Positions 27,349 through 37,350 of a DNA stretch of 64,000 nt are shown piece after piece. The stretch's first letter is position 1. The number at the start of each line of letters is the position of its first letter. The stretch spans positions 868,001 through 932,000 of the forward strand of contig NZ_LVHF01000012.1 of NCBI RefSeq assembly GCF_001650345.1, in the 5' to 3' direction. A program made the translations under genes and the position numbers. The notes beneath the pieces are model-generated. The model did no database searches. It worked only from the letters and a program-made list of their open reading frames with translations, and was not told the origin of the DNA. Source of the stretch: Photobacterium jeanii. GTDB taxonomy: Bacteria; Pseudomonadota; Gammaproteobacteria; Enterobacterales; Vibrionaceae.

Positions 27349-29994
27349 TTACTTTTCAGCTTTTTCTTTCTTTGGCTTTTTACGCTTGTCGGTAATTTCC
27401 CACTTACCGTCAATGTACAGACCCGTCCAACCTGATGGCTTACCATCAATCTCGGAGCGTACATAGTTCTCTTTGGTCTTACGGCTAAAACGAACAACCG
27501 TTGGACGACCATCAGGGTCTTCGGTTGGCGCTTCCGTCAGATAAACGAACTTAGGTGACAGACGGTCTTTAAAGCGTACTAACTCTTCCACTAACGGAGC
27601 GCGTGTCTCACGAGATTTAGGGAAAGTGCTCGCCGCCATAAACAGACCTGACGCACCATCTCGCAATACAAAGTAAGCGTCTGGATCTTGCGAACAAGGC
27701 AGTTCAGGTAGGTGAACTGGATCTTCTTTCGGTGGCGCAACTTCGCCATTCTTCAAGATCTTACGTGTGTTCTTACACTCTTCGTTAGTACAGCCCATGT
27801 ATTTACCGAAGCGACCGTTTTTCAGTTCCATATCAGAACCACACTTGTCACATTCAACAACAGGACCGTCATAACCTTTAAGCTTGAACTCACCTTTTTC
27901 AACGATGTAACCGTCACAGCTTGGGTTATTACCACAAACGTGTAGTTTACGCTCTTGGTCGATCAAGTAAGCATCCATCGCGGTGTCACACTTAGGACAA
28001 CGCTTCTTCGCACGTAGTGCTGCCGTTTCAACGTCTTCTTCAAGAACGTTAACGATGCCTTCTTCATCACCAAGGTTAATGGTGGTTTTACAACGCTCTT
28101 TTGGTGGTAGCGCGTAGCCAGTACAACCAAGGAATACCCCTGTTGACGCAGTACGGATACCCATAGGGCGTGAACATGTCGGACACTCAATATCGGTTTC
28201 TACGATATTGTTTGGCTTCATGCCGCCTTCTGTTTCATCTAGCTCAGCTTTTTCAAGCTCGCCAGTGAAGTCAGAGAAAAACTGATCCAATACCGCTTTC
28301 CAGTTCTTTTCACCTTCAGCGATTTGGTCAAGGTTGCCTTCCATACGCGCAGTAAAGTCGTAATCCATCAGATCAGCAAATGACTCATCTAGACGGTCTG
28401 ATACGATTTCACCCATCTTCTCAGCGTAGAAGCGACGCATGTCAACACGCACATAACCACGATCTTGGATCGTTGAAATGATAGATGCGTAAGTTGAAGG
28501 ACGACCAATACCACGCTTCTCTAGCTCTTTAACCAATGCAGCTTCTGTAAAGCGCGCTGGCGGCTTAGTAAAGTGCTGCTTAGGCTCAAGTTCTTTCAGC
28601 GTTAACGTATCGCCTACGTGAACCATAGGTAGCGTAGTGTCTTCGTTCTTACCAGATGGACGCTGTACGTGAGTCCAACCTGCAAAACGCATGGTGCGAC
28701 CTTTCGCTTTCAGCGTAAAGTCACCTGCAGTCACAGTAATGGTGCTCGAGTCGTATTTCGCTGGAACCATCTGACACGCGACAAACTGACGCCAAATTAA
28801 GTCGTACAGTTTAACCGCATCAGCATCCATTCCTTCTAGGTGTTCAGCTTGCACTTCAACACTTGATGGACGGATTGCTTCGTGCGCTTCTTGCGCATTA
28901 CCTTTGCTACCGTACACATTCGGTTTCGCAGGAAGGTAATTGTCACCGTATTCAGTGGTAATAAATTCACGCGCAGCTTCAACCGCTTCTTTTGACAAGT
29001 TGGTTGAGTCGGTACGCATGTAAGTAATGTAACCCGCTTCGTACAAACGTTGTGCCAAGCCCATTGTACGCTTAACACCGTAGCCTAGACGGGTACTCGC
29101 CGCTTGTTGTAGCGTCGAGGTAATGTACGGAGCTGATGGTTTACTGCTCGTTGGGCGATCTTCACGATCCGCCACTTTGTACGTTGCACTTTCCAGTAGC
29201 GACTTCGCCGCCATGGTGTCGGCTTCGTTTTCAGGACGGAATGCTTTACCCGCCTGCTGCGCAACCATCAAACGTAATGCATCATCACCCGCTGTTTGCG
29301 TGTTGGCGTGAATATCCCAAAACTCTTCTGGGGTAAACGCTTTGATTTCACGCTCACGCTCAACAATCAGTTTTACCGCTACTGACTGTACGCGACCCGC
29401 AGATAAACCACGTGCTACTTTTTTCCATAGCAGCGGCGAAACCATAAAGCCCACCACACGGTCGAGGAAACGACGTGCTTGCTGTGCATTAACACCATCA
29501 ATGTTCAATTCACCAGGCTGTTCAAACGCCTGTTGAATCGCATTTTTGGTGATTTCGTTGAAAACCACTCGTTTGTAACGTGCATCATCGCCACCGATGA
29601 TCTCACGAAGGTGCCACGCAATAGCTTCTCCTTCGCGGTCCAAATCGGTTGCGAGATAAACGCAGTCTGCATCTTTGGCCAGTTTCTGTAGTTCGTTTAC
29701 AACTTTTTCTTTGCCCGGTAGCACTTCGTACTGCGCGGCCCAATCGTTGTAGGGATCAACACCCATCTTTCCGATTAAGGCTTTACGATCTTTCTCTTTT
29801 TTGATTCGTGCTTTTTCTTCGGCACTCAACCCTTTGGTTGAAACTGCAGCGGCTTTTTTGCCTGTACTACGTGCACCCGTTGGCAAATCACGAACGTGAC
29901 CAACGCTTGACTTTACAATGAAGTCCTTACCCAAGTACTTGTTAATCGTCTTGGCCTTGGCAGGTGACTCCACGATAACGAGAGATTTACCCAT
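27349..29994 (-). CDS. topA: DNA topoisomerase I
   Basis: A type IA topoisomerase that relaxes negative supercoils. It has 881 residues. The TOPRIM domain is at the N terminus ([33 protein letters not shown]). The active-site tyrosine is in [14 protein letters not shown]. Three four-cysteine zinc motifs follow (CPTCSRPMG.., CPKCDTAMD.., [10 protein letters not shown]..) with zinc-ribbon-like C-terminal domains and a lysine-rich end. The start [15 protein letters not shown] matches E. coli; the frame extends 13 codons upstream without support. In E. coli topA and cysB are neighbours; here the miaE locus sits between them. Confidence 0.98.
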   Translation of the reverse strand: MGKSLVIVESPAKAKTINKYLGKDFIVKSSVGHVRDLPTGARSTGKKAAAVSTKGLSAEEKARIKKEKDRKALIGKMGVDPYNDWAAQYEVLPGKEKVVNELQKLAKDADCVYLATDLDREGEAIAWHLREIIGGDDARYKRVVFNEITKNAIQQAFEQPGELNIDGVNAQQARRFLDRVVGFMVSPLLWKKVARGLSAGRVQSVAVKLIVEREREIKAFTPEEFWDIHANTQTAGDDALRLMVAQQAGKAFRPENEADTMAAKSLLESATYKVADREDRPTSSKPSAPYITSTLQQAASTRLGYGVKRTMGLAQRLYEAGYITYMRTDSTNLSKEAVEAAREFITTEYGDNYLPAKPNVYGSKGNAQEAHEAIRPSSVEVQAEHLEGMDADAVKLYDLIWRQFVACQMVPAKYDSSTITVTAGDFTLKAKGRTMRFAGWTHVQRPSGKNEDTTLPMVHVGDTLTLKELEPKQHFTKPPARFTEAALVKELEKRGIGRPSTYASIISTIQDRGYVRVDMRRFYAEKMGEIVSDRLDESFADLMDYDFTARMEGNLDQIAEGEKNWKAVLDQFFSDFTGELEKAELDETEGGMKPNNIVETDIECPTCSRPMGIRTASTGVFLGCTGYALPPKERCKTTINLGDEEGIVNVLEEDVETAALRAKKRCPKCDTAMDAYLIDQERKLHVCGNNPSCDGYIVEKGEFKLKGYDGPVVECDKCGSDMELKNGRFGKYMGCTNEECKNTRKILKNGEVAPPKEDPVHLPELPCSQDPDAYFVLRDGASGLFMAASTFPKSRETRAPLVEELVRFKDRLSPKFVYLTEAPTEDPDGRPTVVRFSRKTKENYVRSEIDGKPSGWTGLYIDGKWEITDKRKKPKKEKAEK

Positions 29995-30468
29995 AATGAC
30001 TCTATTACGTCCTCGTGCTCGTAAAAAATTCAAATGAAAACATAAAGTTGCACGCTAAAAAACGTATAAGTTGCACGGCAACGCTATTTACAATATTGGG
30101 CTACTATACAAGAAGGTCAACTGGTTTTTAACGAAAACCGCCTGATTGCTCGTCACTTCCCCAGTCGTTAAACGCTAGTTAAACCTTAGTTAACACAGCG
30201 GTTAGCCCCAAGCTTCTTGCTGATTTACGACACTTTTTCGCCGTGAGCTTGCTTCGAAGGCGCTAATCATTACCACCTATCTCACGACTTGACTATCTTT
30301 TGCTAAAAATATTTGCAATTGCTCACATAAATGAGGTGTCGCCACTCAGTTTGCGCACAGCTTATAGCCTTAAAAGAAAAAAAACACTAATAAACGAAGG
30401 GTTTGAGTTCTGTTTGCATAATTCATAAACTAGCAGGGTTTTTCAACATTCTATGTAGAGCATTCCTT
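29995..30468. other. Divergent promoter region of topA and yciN
   Basis: About 470 bases with no gene seen. AT-rich stretches near 30300-30380 likely hold the yciN promoter. No repeat or known operator was recognised. Confidence 0.5.
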
Positions 30469-30714
30469 ATGAGCGACAAAACTCCTATTTCCGCTGACGA
30501 TCTACTACTGATTGCCAATCAAGAAATCCAAGATCATGACGGTTACATCGACGGTATGCGTGCAACCTCAGTAGAAGAAAAAGACGGCGTTTTAGTGTTT
30601 AAAGGCGAATACTTCCTTGACGACAATGGTATTCCTACCGAGAAAACGACCGCTGTATTCAACATGTTTAAATACTTAGCGCACCAGCTGTCGCCAAAAT
30701 TCACTATTCAGTAA
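30469..30714 (+). CDS. yciN: YciN family protein
   Basis: An 81-residue protein of the DUF2498 (YciN) family. The core EKDGVLVFKGEYFLDDNG and TAVFNMFKYLAHQLS match E. coli YciN, which is also next to topA. The function is unknown. The frame is open from 30403, but the ATG at 30469, with AGAG upstream, gives the family length. It ends at a terminator shared with the convergent DUF805 gene. Confidence 0.88.
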   Translation: MSDKTPISADDLLLIANQEIQDHDGYIDGMRATSVEEKDGVLVFKGEYFLDDNGIPTEKTTAVFNMFKYLAHQLSPKFTIQ

Positions 30715-30770
30715 TAGTAGCGATAATCGCTATTAATTAATGGCGACCAAATAGCAATTCAGTTAATCAA

Positions 30771-30803
30771 AAAAGAACCCGCTTCTAACGAGGCGGGTTC
30801 TTT
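30771..30803. terminator. Bidirectional terminator between yciN and DUF805 gene
   Basis: AAAGAACCCGC (30772-30782) / GCGGGTTCTTT (30793-30803), a perfect 11-bp stem with a 10-base loop. Confidence 0.85.
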
Positions 30804-30827
30804 ATCTATATAAGCCACACTATAGGG

Positions 30828-31253
30828 CTACATTTCAATCGTGACACTGTCTTTGTTCTTCTCATCCGAAGACGGTGACGAAGGTGGTGGTGGCGGATTA
30901 GCGCCGCCTTTAGGGTCGGGGCCGAACTGATTATCCCCTTCCGTCCCTTTTAAGATCCCAAGCTCCACCAATGCGAAAATAGGACCGATAAGCGGTAGAA
31001 AAGTCACCACAACCCACCAGCCGCTTTTATTACGATCGTGCAGACGCTTAATGTTCAATGCCATTGATGCCCACATCGCAAATGCCAGCACGAACAGAGA
31101 AAGAATATCTAACGCCGTATTACTGGTACCTGGTTGAGGCTGATACAAGAACACCGGCAAAGTCACAAACAGCACTGGCACACTATATAGCCAGTAGTCG
31201 CGACGTCGCATGCGTCCTTGAAACGAAAAAAATGCCCACTTCTGATTCATCAT
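30828..31253 (-). CDS. DUF805 membrane protein
   Basis: A 141-residue inner-membrane protein with three to four hydrophobic segments. The family features are the N-terminal FSFQGRMRRRDYWLY and the central KRLHDRNKSGWW. The C-terminal tail is Pro/Ser/Asp-rich and soluble. The function of DUF805 is unknown. The start lies five bases past the sohB stop with AGGGG overlapping the junction, so it is translated from the sohB message; the second of the two tandem ATGs (31250) has the better spacing. Confidence 0.85.
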   Translation of the reverse strand: MMNQKWAFFSFQGRMRRRDYWLYSVPVLFVTLPVFLYQPQPGTSNTALDILSLFVLAFAMWASMALNIKRLHDRNKSGWWVVVTFLPLIGPIFALVELGILKGTEGDNQFGPDPKGGANPPPPPSSPSSDEKNKDSVTIEM

Positions 31254-31258
31254 CGCCC

Positions 31259-32320
31259 CTATACGATTGGACGTTGACCACGGCTGATCCATTTCAGCAG
31301 TAGGTTGTCCGCCGCTTCGCCAGTCGCACCTGCTAATTTCTCAGCCAGTTTCTTACGACGCACATAACGAATGTTCAACACTTCACGATCTTTACACGCT
31401 TGAGTAATGAAATCATCACTAGTACCGATCTCATCCACCAGCCCAAGTTCGTGTGCTTGTTTACCGAACCAATGCTCACCTGTTGCTACTTTTTCCAGAT
31501 CCAATTCAGGACGGTGGTCAGCAATAAAGTCTTTGAATAAACCGTGGGTTTCTTCAATTTCAGATTGGAATTTTTCACGCGCTTTATCTGTGTTCTCTCC
31601 GAACATGGTCAAAGTACGCTTAAATTCACCGGCAGTGATTTGCTCAAACTCAATATCGTTCTTTTTCAATACCTTGTTGAAGTTTGGCAGCTGTGCAATC
31701 ACACCAATTGACCCCACAACAGCAAACGGTGCGGAGATGATTTTATCCGCAACACACGCCATCATGTAACCGCCACTGGCTGCAACTTTATCCACCGAGA
31801 TGGTCAGTTTAATGCCCGCTTGTTTTAGGCGATCAAGCTGTGATGACGCCAAACCGTAGCCATGTACCATACCGCCGCCAGTTTCTAAACGCAGCAGCAC
31901 TTCATCACCTTCAATCGCAACCGCTAGAATAGCGGTCACTTCTTCGCGCAGTGATGCTACTTCTTTAGCATCAATACTGCCGTGAAAATCTAATACGAAT
32001 AAGCGAGGATCACGGGCATGGGATAACTCCCCTTCTTTGGCCGCTTTCTTCACTTCTTCTTGGCGAGCTTTGTCTTTACTTTTCTCTTCTTTTTTCTCAA
32101 CTTTTTCTTTTGCTTTCAGCAAGGCTTTATCGTAAAGGTGACCTTCAAGCTGGTGTACTGTGTGTTTGTACTGCTCGGTCAAATCCGTCACTTCTAGTTC
32201 ACCTTTTTGCGAACCATGACGTCCATTTAAGCCTTTAGCGACAATCAGAATACCCACAATAGCAATCACAACTGTGGCGATCTTGGCTAGAAATAGGCCG
32301 TAATCAAACAAAAAATCCAA
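31259..32320 (-). CDS. sohB: Inner-membrane S49 serine protease SohB
   Basis: A 353-residue signal-peptide-peptidase-family (S49) protease on the periplasmic side of the inner membrane. One N-terminal membrane segment (YGLFLAKIATVVIAIVGILI) is followed by a Lys/Glu-rich linker (about 75-95). The catalytic serine is in KVAASGGYMMAC and the general-base lysine in TAGEFKRTLTMFG. The start is TTG (LDFLFDYGLFLAK aligns with E. coli MELLSEYGLFLAK) with AGGA seven bases upstream. First gene of a two-gene unit with DUF805, near yciN and topA as in E. coli. Confidence 0.93.
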   Translation of the reverse strand: MDFLFDYGLFLAKIATVVIAIVGILIVAKGLNGRHGSQKGELEVTDLTEQYKHTVHQLEGHLYDKALLKAKEKVEKKEEKSKDKARQEEVKKAAKEGELSHARDPRLFVLDFHGSIDAKEVASLREEVTAILAVAIEGDEVLLRLETGGGMVHGYGLASSQLDRLKQAGIKLTISVDKVAASGGYMMACVADKIISAPFAVVGSIGVIAQLPNFNKVLKKNDIEFEQITAGEFKRTLTMFGENTDKAREKFQSEIEETHGLFKDFIADHRPELDLEKVATGEHWFGKQAHELGLVDEIGTSDDFITQACKDREVLNIRYVRRKKLAEKLAGATGEAADNLLLKWISRGQRPIV

Positions 32321-32508
32321 TGTTGAGTCCTCATTTTATGAACTTAACCCCATTGTAACCTGCTCTTACTATGGCAATGCAATGAAAAAGAGACTATTTT
32401 ACATTTTCGTTAAATTGTCTTGCTGTGCATATCCCATGCATAAATGGTGTCAGCACTGATGACAAAACAAAATAACAAGCAAGTGAAGCTCCAATAAGGA
32501 AGTAATAC

Positions 32509-33264
32509 GTGGAATATCAAATTGCAGCGGATTCGCTAAAAGATCGCGTGATTCTAGTGACAGGTGCAGGTGACGGTATTGGTCGTCAGGCCGCTATCAG
32601 CTACGCAGCACATGGCGCAACCGTGATCTTACTCGGTCGTACCGTAAAAAAACTGGAAGCGGTTTATGATGAAATTGAAGCGCAAGGTTCTCCGCAACCA
32701 GCGATCATCCCGCTTGATTTGAAAGGTGCGACCAAGCAAAACTACCTCGACATGATGGAAACCATTGAAGAGCAATTTGGTCGTCTTGATGGCTTACTAC
32801 ACAATGCTGGCTTGCTTGGCGTGCTTAGTCCGTTTGATCAAATCGATGAAGCGAGCTTTGATGATGTAATGCAAGTGAATGTAAAAGCAGAACTTTTACT
32901 AACTCAAGCCGCTTTACCTTTATTGAAAAAATCCGATGATGCTCGCCTTGTCTTTACCACTTCAACCGTCGGTCACAGCGGTCGTGCTTTCTGGGGTACT
33001 TACGCTATCTCGAAATTCGCTACCGAAGGCATGATGCAGGTATTAGCAGACGAACTAAGCAACACCAAGGTACGCGTAAATGCGATTAACCCAGGCGGTA
33101 CACGTACCGGTATGCGTGCCCAAGCCTTCCCTGCAGAGGATGCTAATCAGCTAAAAACACCACTGGATATCATGCCTCTTTACCTTTATTTGATGGCCCC
33201 TGAAGGTCGAGACGTACATGGTGAATGCATTGATGCCCAACCTAAGCGTCAACCAAGCAAGTAA
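32509..33264 (+). CDS. yciK: YciK family short-chain oxidoreductase
   Basis: A 251-residue Rossmann-fold SDR enzyme. The NAD(P) loop is TGAGDGIGRQ, the structural motif is HNAGLLG, and the catalytic Ser and Tyr-x3-Lys are in TSTVGHSGRAFWGTYAISKF. The end (NPGGTRTGMRAQAFPAEDANQ) matches E. coli YciK. The physiological substrate is unknown. GTG start with AAGGAAG upstream. Divergent from sohB, convergent with rluB. Confidence 0.92.
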   Translation: MEYQIAADSLKDRVILVTGAGDGIGRQAAISYAAHGATVILLGRTVKKLEAVYDEIEAQGSPQPAIIPLDLKGATKQNYLDMMETIEEQFGRLDGLLHNAGLLGVLSPFDQIDEASFDDVMQVNVKAELLLTQAALPLLKKSDDARLVFTTSTVGHSGRAFWGTYAISKFATEGMMQVLADELSNTKVRVNAINPGGTRTGMRAQAFPAEDANQLKTPLDIMPLYLYLMAPEGRDVHGECIDAQPKRQPSK

Positions 33265-33301
33265 TCGCGCAAGTTCCTTGCAGGACAAAATGAGCTGATA
33301 C

Positions 33302-33331
33302 AAAAAAGCAGCGATGATTCGCTGCTTTTTT
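33302..33331. terminator. Bidirectional terminator between yciK and rluB
   Basis: AAAAAAGCAGCGA / TCGCTGCTTTTTT, a perfect 13-bp stem with a TGAT loop. Confidence 0.88.
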
Positions 33332-33354
33332 ATCTCAGTAGGTCTAAACCCAAC

Positions 33355-34377
33355 TTATTTGCGTGAACGCGGTTTCGCTGGCTTATTTTTCAGCGGGTTG
33401 CGACGGTTAGACGCATTACCTGACGGCTTACGCTTACCAGAAGAAGCGCGATTACCACCGTTACTTTGACCTTGCTCAGCATTTTTATTGCGGCTTGAAC
33501 TTTGTTGGCGACGACCATTACGGCGGCCTTGACGCTCATCATTCGCACGCTCTTCGTGACGGCGAACCGCACGACGAATTTGACGCACACCACGTTTACG
33601 TTTCTGACCTTCAACCGTTAGCATGGTTTCGCTTTCGTGCTCAAGTTCTACCATTTCACGTAGGTAGTTAACTTCCTTAAGCTCAAGCTCCATCCAGCCA
33701 CCGCGTGGTAGATCTTTCGTTAGGTAGATATCACCGTAACGTACACGTTTCAGACGCGATACTGTCACACCTTGTGAATCCCACAAGCGACGAACCTCAC
33801 GGTTACGACCTTCTGTGATCACCACGTAGAATGTGTGGTTCATGCCTTCACCGCCGGCATACACTACGTCTTCAAAACGAGCCATACCATCTTCAAGCTT
33901 AACGCCACGTACAAGGTTACGAACCATATCTTCGGTAACATCACCGAAAACACGTACCATGTATTCACGTTGAACTGTGCGGCTTGGGTGCATTAGGCGG
34001 TTTGCTAATTCACCGTCAGTCGTAAATAGCAGTAGACCACTGGTGTTCGCATCCAGACGACCAACCGATACCCAACGACCTTCGTTTAAGCGAGGTAGGC
34101 GGTCAAATACAGTGCGACGACCTTCAGGGTCATGGCGAGTACAAAGTTCACCTTCTGGCTTGTTATAAGCAAGTACACGACACACTTCATCGCTGGTCGC
34201 AACCAAGTCAACTTTGTGGCCATCAATACGTACAAGCACATCAAGATCTTCTAGACGGTCACCCAATTTAGCAACACGTCCGTCAATGCTGACACGACCT
34301 TCTTGAATCTTTAATTCGATTTCACGACGAGAGCCCTGACCTGAACGTGCCAGCACTTTCTGTAATTTTTCACTCAT
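33355..34377 (-). CDS. rluB: 23S rRNA pseudouridine(2605) synthase
   Basis: A 340-residue RsuA-family pseudouridine synthase that modifies U2605 of 23S rRNA. An S4 RNA-binding domain comes first ([21 protein letters not shown]). The catalytic aspartate is in [18 protein letters not shown], followed by [12 protein letters not shown] and [17 protein letters not shown]. The last roughly 85 residues are a disordered Arg/Lys/Asn/Ser-rich tail, longer than in E. coli, and likely bind RNA non-specifically. The frame opens 16 codons earlier, but the MSEKLQK start is conserved. Confidence 0.95.
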   Translation of the reverse strand: MSEKLQKVLARSGQGSRREIELKIQEGRVSIDGRVAKLGDRLEDLDVLVRIDGHKVDLVATSDEVCRVLAYNKPEGELCTRHDPEGRRTVFDRLPRLNEGRWVSVGRLDANTSGLLLFTTDGELANRLMHPSRTVQREYMVRVFGDVTEDMVRNLVRGVKLEDGMARFEDVVYAGGEGMNHTFYVVITEGRNREVRRLWDSQGVTVSRLKRVRYGDIYLTKDLPRGGWMELELKEVNYLREMVELEHESETMLTVEGQKRKRGVRQIRRAVRRHEERANDERQGRRNGRRQQSSSRNKNAEQGQSNGGNRASSGKRKPSGNASNRRNPLKNKPAKPRSRK

Positions 34378-34526
34378 TAGACAAACCTTTGTCGCCTTCA
34401 CAGGCGTCGAAATACTCATCCCCAATATCGACTGATATCGGGCAGCGGCGAATTATGCCAAAAGCCCTCTGAAGTTACTAGGGCGCGTTAAACTTTAAAC
34501 ACAATTTAAAGCCCGATTCGCAACCA

Positions 34527-35147
34527 CTATTCAAATGGTGCTGGGTCACCCGAACCTACGCGAACCACGTTGGTTTCCCCATCACTGAAATCCACCACCG
34601 TCGTTGGTTGCTCACCTAAGTAACCACCGTTGATGATCAAATCAACTGCATGCTCTAGCTTGTCACGAATTTCATCCGGATCAGACTCGGCAACTTCACT
34701 GTTAGGCAAAATTAAACTGGTCGACATCAGAGGTTCACCCAACTCTTCCAGTAGCGCCAGTGCAATCGCGTTATCTGGTACACGAATACCTATGGTTTTA
34801 CGCTTGGGATTCATCAGGCGACGTGGCACCTCTTTGGTCCCTTTAAAGATGAAAGTATAAGCGCCCGGCGTGTTATTGCGTAGCAGACGATAAGCAACAT
34901 TATCAACCCGTGCGTATAGGGATAACTCCGATAAATCGCGGCATAGTAAGGTGAAGTTGTGCTTGTCGTTAAGGCGACGGATTTGGCAAATGCGCTCTAA
35001 CGCGCCTTTGTTTTCAAGCTGGCAACCTAAGGCATAGCCCGAATCCGTTGGATACACAATCACGCCACCTTTGCGAATGATCGCCACAGCTTGATTAATC
35101 AAACGTGTTTGTGGTGTTTCTGGATGTACGTAAAAAAATTGGCTCAT
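34527..35147 (-). CDS. yciO: YciO/Sua5 family L-threonylcarbamoyladenylate synthase-like protein
   Basis: A 206-residue YrdC-domain protein. The sequence MSQFFYVHPETPQTRLINQA, GGVIVYPTDSGYALGC and KNNTPG-like RNNTPGAYTFIFKGT match E. coli YciO. The fold is that of TsaC/Sua5, which makes threonylcarbamoyl-AMP for t6A37; YciO itself has weak or uncertain activity. The start at 35147 rather than 35159 follows the conserved MSQFFY. It follows rnm by 32 bases. Confidence 0.93.
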   Translation of the reverse strand: MSQFFYVHPETPQTRLINQAVAIIRKGGVIVYPTDSGYALGCQLENKGALERICQIRRLNDKHNFTLLCRDLSELSLYARVDNVAYRLLRNNTPGAYTFIFKGTKEVPRRLMNPKRKTIGIRVPDNAIALALLEELGEPLMSTSLILPNSEVAESDPDEIRDKLEHAVDLIINGGYLGEQPTTVVDFSDGETNVVRVGSGDPAPFE

Positions 35148-35179
35148 GGTTCCTCCCAAAAAGCCTCCGCTAAATCCTA

Positions 35180-36049
35180 TTATTCAGCAGCGGCCTCTGA
35201 ATCAACTCGCTTCTTTTCAACATCCCACTGATGCCAAACTTCAGTCACCCCTTTCGGCAACCACAAGTTTCGACCCAACTCGGTCCATGGAGACGCATAG
35301 TGGAAATCAGAGCCTTGTGAAGCAAGTAATTGATAATCGATGGCAAGATCGCCGAGCTTACGGCGCTCCTGCTGAGCTTGTTGTGGTTGAGCCACTTCCA
35401 TGGCATCCCCGTTGGCTTCCACGAAAGTCGTTAACAAACGTTTTAACCACTTTGTTGTCATCTTGTATCGACCTGGATGAGCAAGCACTGCCTGACCACC
35501 CGCAGCATGAATCGCCGCGACCGCTTCAGCAATCGAACACCAGCTTGGCGGCACATAACCCGGATTACCACGAGTGAGGAATTTCTTGAACACGGCTTGC
35601 ATGGTTTTCGCGTAGCCTTGTGCCACGATCCATTGTGCAAAATGAGCACGCGTTAGGGTCGCATCTCCCGCTAGGGCACGCGCCCCTTCTAATGCGCCCG
35701 GCATACGGCTTTTCGCCAAACGCTCAGCAATCATCTCTGCGCGCTGCTCACGACGTTGTGCTTGTTCTGCGATGAGCTGCACAATTGCAGGATGTTCAGG
35801 ATCAATATTCAGGCCGACAATGTGAATATCAAAATTTTGCCAAACTGTCGATATTTCAATGCCTTTGATGAGAGTTAGAGGCAGATTTTGTTCGTCAATC
35901 ACCTGTTGTGCTTCGGCGAGACCCGCCACGGTATCGTGGTCAGTGATGGCCAGTACATCAACACGGTGAGCAATCGCCCGTTCCACTAATTCTTGTGGGG
36001 AAAGGCGACCATCTGATGCCGTTGTATGGCTGTGTAAATCAAATAACAT
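35180..36049 (-). CDS. rnm: RNase AM / PHP-domain 5'-3' exoribonuclease (TrpH)
   Basis: A 289-residue PHP phosphoesterase. Metal-ligand motifs are [32 protein letters not shown] and GSDFHYAS. The E. coli homologue (YciV/TrpH/RNase AM) removes short leaders from 5S/16S/23S rRNA and hydrolyses 3',5'-nucleotide bisphosphates. It is divergent from the trp operon and shares its promoter interval, as in E. coli. Confidence 0.93.
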   Translation of the reverse strand: MLFDLHSHTTASDGRLSPQELVERAIAHRVDVLAITDHDTVAGLAEAQQVIDEQNLPLTLIKGIEISTVWQNFDIHIVGLNIDPEHPAIVQLIAEQAQRREQRAEMIAERLAKSRMPGALEGARALAGDATLTRAHFAQWIVAQGYAKTMQAVFKKFLTRGNPGYVPPSWCSIAEAVAAIHAAGGQAVLAHPGRYKMTTKWLKRLLTTFVEANGDAMEVAQPQQAQQERRKLGDLAIDYQLLASQGSDFHYASPWTELGRNLWLPKGVTEVWHQWDVEKKRVDSEAAAE

Positions 36050-36060
36050 AAATTTTATTC

Positions 36061-36096
36061 TTGACTCTATATCTGTAAACTAGTTTACTAGTACGC
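36061..36096 (+). promoter_or_regulatory. trp promoter and overlapping TrpR operator
   Basis: The -35 is TTGACT (36061-36066) and, after 17 bases, the -10 is TTTACT (36084-36089). The operator ACTAGTTTACTAGTACGC (36079-36096) differs from the E. coli trp operator by one base and covers the -10. GTAAACTAGTTTAC (36075-36088) is a perfect palindrome. Repression by tryptophan-bound TrpR is the clear prediction. Confidence 0.88.
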
Positions 36097-36126
36097 AGTT
36101 ACCCGAAATCATAACAGGACGGTCAC

Positions 36127-36198
36127 ATGGTACAGCATATTCATCCTCAGCACTGCGCTTTTTCTTGGTGGTGGCACTCCCAACTTTGGGCGGTGTAA
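36127..36198 (+). CDS. trpL: trp operon leader peptide
   Basis: A 23-residue peptide ending FSWWWHSQLWAV, with four tryptophan codons (14, 15, 16 and 21), three of them consecutive. AGGAC lies upstream of the ATG. A small hairpin (CTGT..ACAG, 36203-36219) and the terminator at 36230 follow, so ribosome stalling at the Trp codons should control read-through, the classical attenuation layout. Confidence 0.93.
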   Translation: MVQHIHPQHCAFSWWWHSQLWAV

Positions 36199-36229
36199 TT
36201 CCCTGTACCTGTAGGACAGCATTCACACT

Positions 36230-36253
36230 AGCCCGCACACTGCGGGCTTTTTT
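36230..36253 (+). terminator. trp attenuator (leader terminator)
   Basis: AGCCCGCA (36230-36237) / TGCGGGCT (36241-36248), a perfect 8-bp stem with loop CAC, followed by T6. It lies 31 bases after the trpL stop and 84 before the first structural gene. Confidence 0.9.
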
Positions 36254-36336
36254 ACGCCCTGAAAAAACCAATGTAAAAAATTGCTTATTAATTTCACCAC
36301 TGTGCCAACGGCATAATGGATTAAAGGACACCATAT

Positions 36337-37350
36337 ATGATTATTGTACTTAAACCACAAGCTACCGAATCTCAAGCCAAAGACATTCTCCAACGTATCG
36401 AAGAAGCAGGCCTCAAGCCTGTGTACATGCCAGGTGTTGAACGCATTGTGCTGGGCGCATTGGGCGACGAACGTATTTTGCAAAAGCTCAACCTTGATGC
36501 TTACCCATGCGTGGAAACCGTTAAGCCAATTTTAACTAAGTACAAAATGGTCAGCCGCGAAGTTCAAGCGCACGATACCGTGGTGCGATTTGGTAATGCC
36601 GCAATTGGTGGTGACAAATTTGCCGTCATTGCAGGCCCTTGCTCGGTCGAGTCTGAAGCGCAATTACTCTCAGTTGCCGAAGTGGTGAAACAACATGGCG
36701 CAGTGGCACTTCGCGGTGGCGCGTACAAGCCGCGAACCAGCCCTTATGATTTCCAAGGTATGGGCGTAGAAGGGCTAAAATTACTGAAACAAGCCAATGA
36801 ACAGCTTGGACTACCAACGGTGTCAGAAGTCATGGAAGTCAGCCAAGTTGATACGATGTGTGAATATGTCGACTGCCTACAAATAGGCGCGCGTAATATG
36901 CAAAACTACGCATTATTAAAAGCAGTGGGAGAAAGTCGTAAACCAGTCTTGCTCAAACGCGGACTTTCCGCCACTATCGAAGAGCTACTTCTCGCGGCGG
37001 AATACATTTACGATGCAGGAAACCCGAATATTATCCTGTGTGAGCGTGGTATCCGCACCTATGAAACAGCAACGCGCAACACATTGGATCTCAACGCGGT
37101 CGCTTACTTGAAGCAACGTACCCACCTACCAGTGGTGGTAGACCCAAGCCATGGAACAGGTGTACGTGAACTGGTTATTCCGCTTTCACGCGCAGCAGCT
37201 GCAGTGGGCGCCGATGGCATTATCGTCGAATCACACTTGAACCCGTGTGAAGCCTTATCAGACGGTCATCAAGCCTTAACGGGTCCAATGTTTGAGCAAT
37301 TGATGCAAGAACTCAAACCATTTGTAGAAGCGGCAGGGAGAACGCTGTGA
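36337..37350 (+). CDS. DAHP synthase, type I-beta with N-terminal ferredoxin-like regulatory domain
   Basis: First enzyme of the shikimate pathway: PEP + erythrose-4-P to DAHP. It has 337 residues. The first roughly 70 residues ([20 protein letters not shown]..) form the ferredoxin-like feedback domain seen in Thermotoga-type enzymes. The barrel follows with [41 protein letters not shown] and DPSHGTG. It is not the AroG/AroF/AroH (I-alpha) type of E. coli. It is the first structural gene of the trp operon, behind the attenuator. Its stop overlaps the trpE GTG, so it is clearly co-expressed and coupled. The regulator amino acid is uncertain: Tyr/Phe are known for relatives, but this location suggests tryptophan supply. 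Confidence 0.9.
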   Translation: MIIVLKPQATESQAKDILQRIEEAGLKPVYMPGVERIVLGALGDERILQKLNLDAYPCVETVKPILTKYKMVSREVQAHDTVVRFGNAAIGGDKFAVIAGPCSVESEAQLLSVAEVVKQHGAVALRGGAYKPRTSPYDFQGMGVEGLKLLKQANEQLGLPTVSEVMEVSQVDTMCEYVDCLQIGARNMQNYALLKAVGESRKPVLLKRGLSATIEELLLAAEYIYDAGNPNIILCERGIRTYETATRNTLDLNAVAYLKQRTHLPVVVDPSHGTGVRELVIPLSRAAAAVGADGIIVESHLNPCEALSDGHQALTGPMFEQLMQELKPFVEAAGRTL

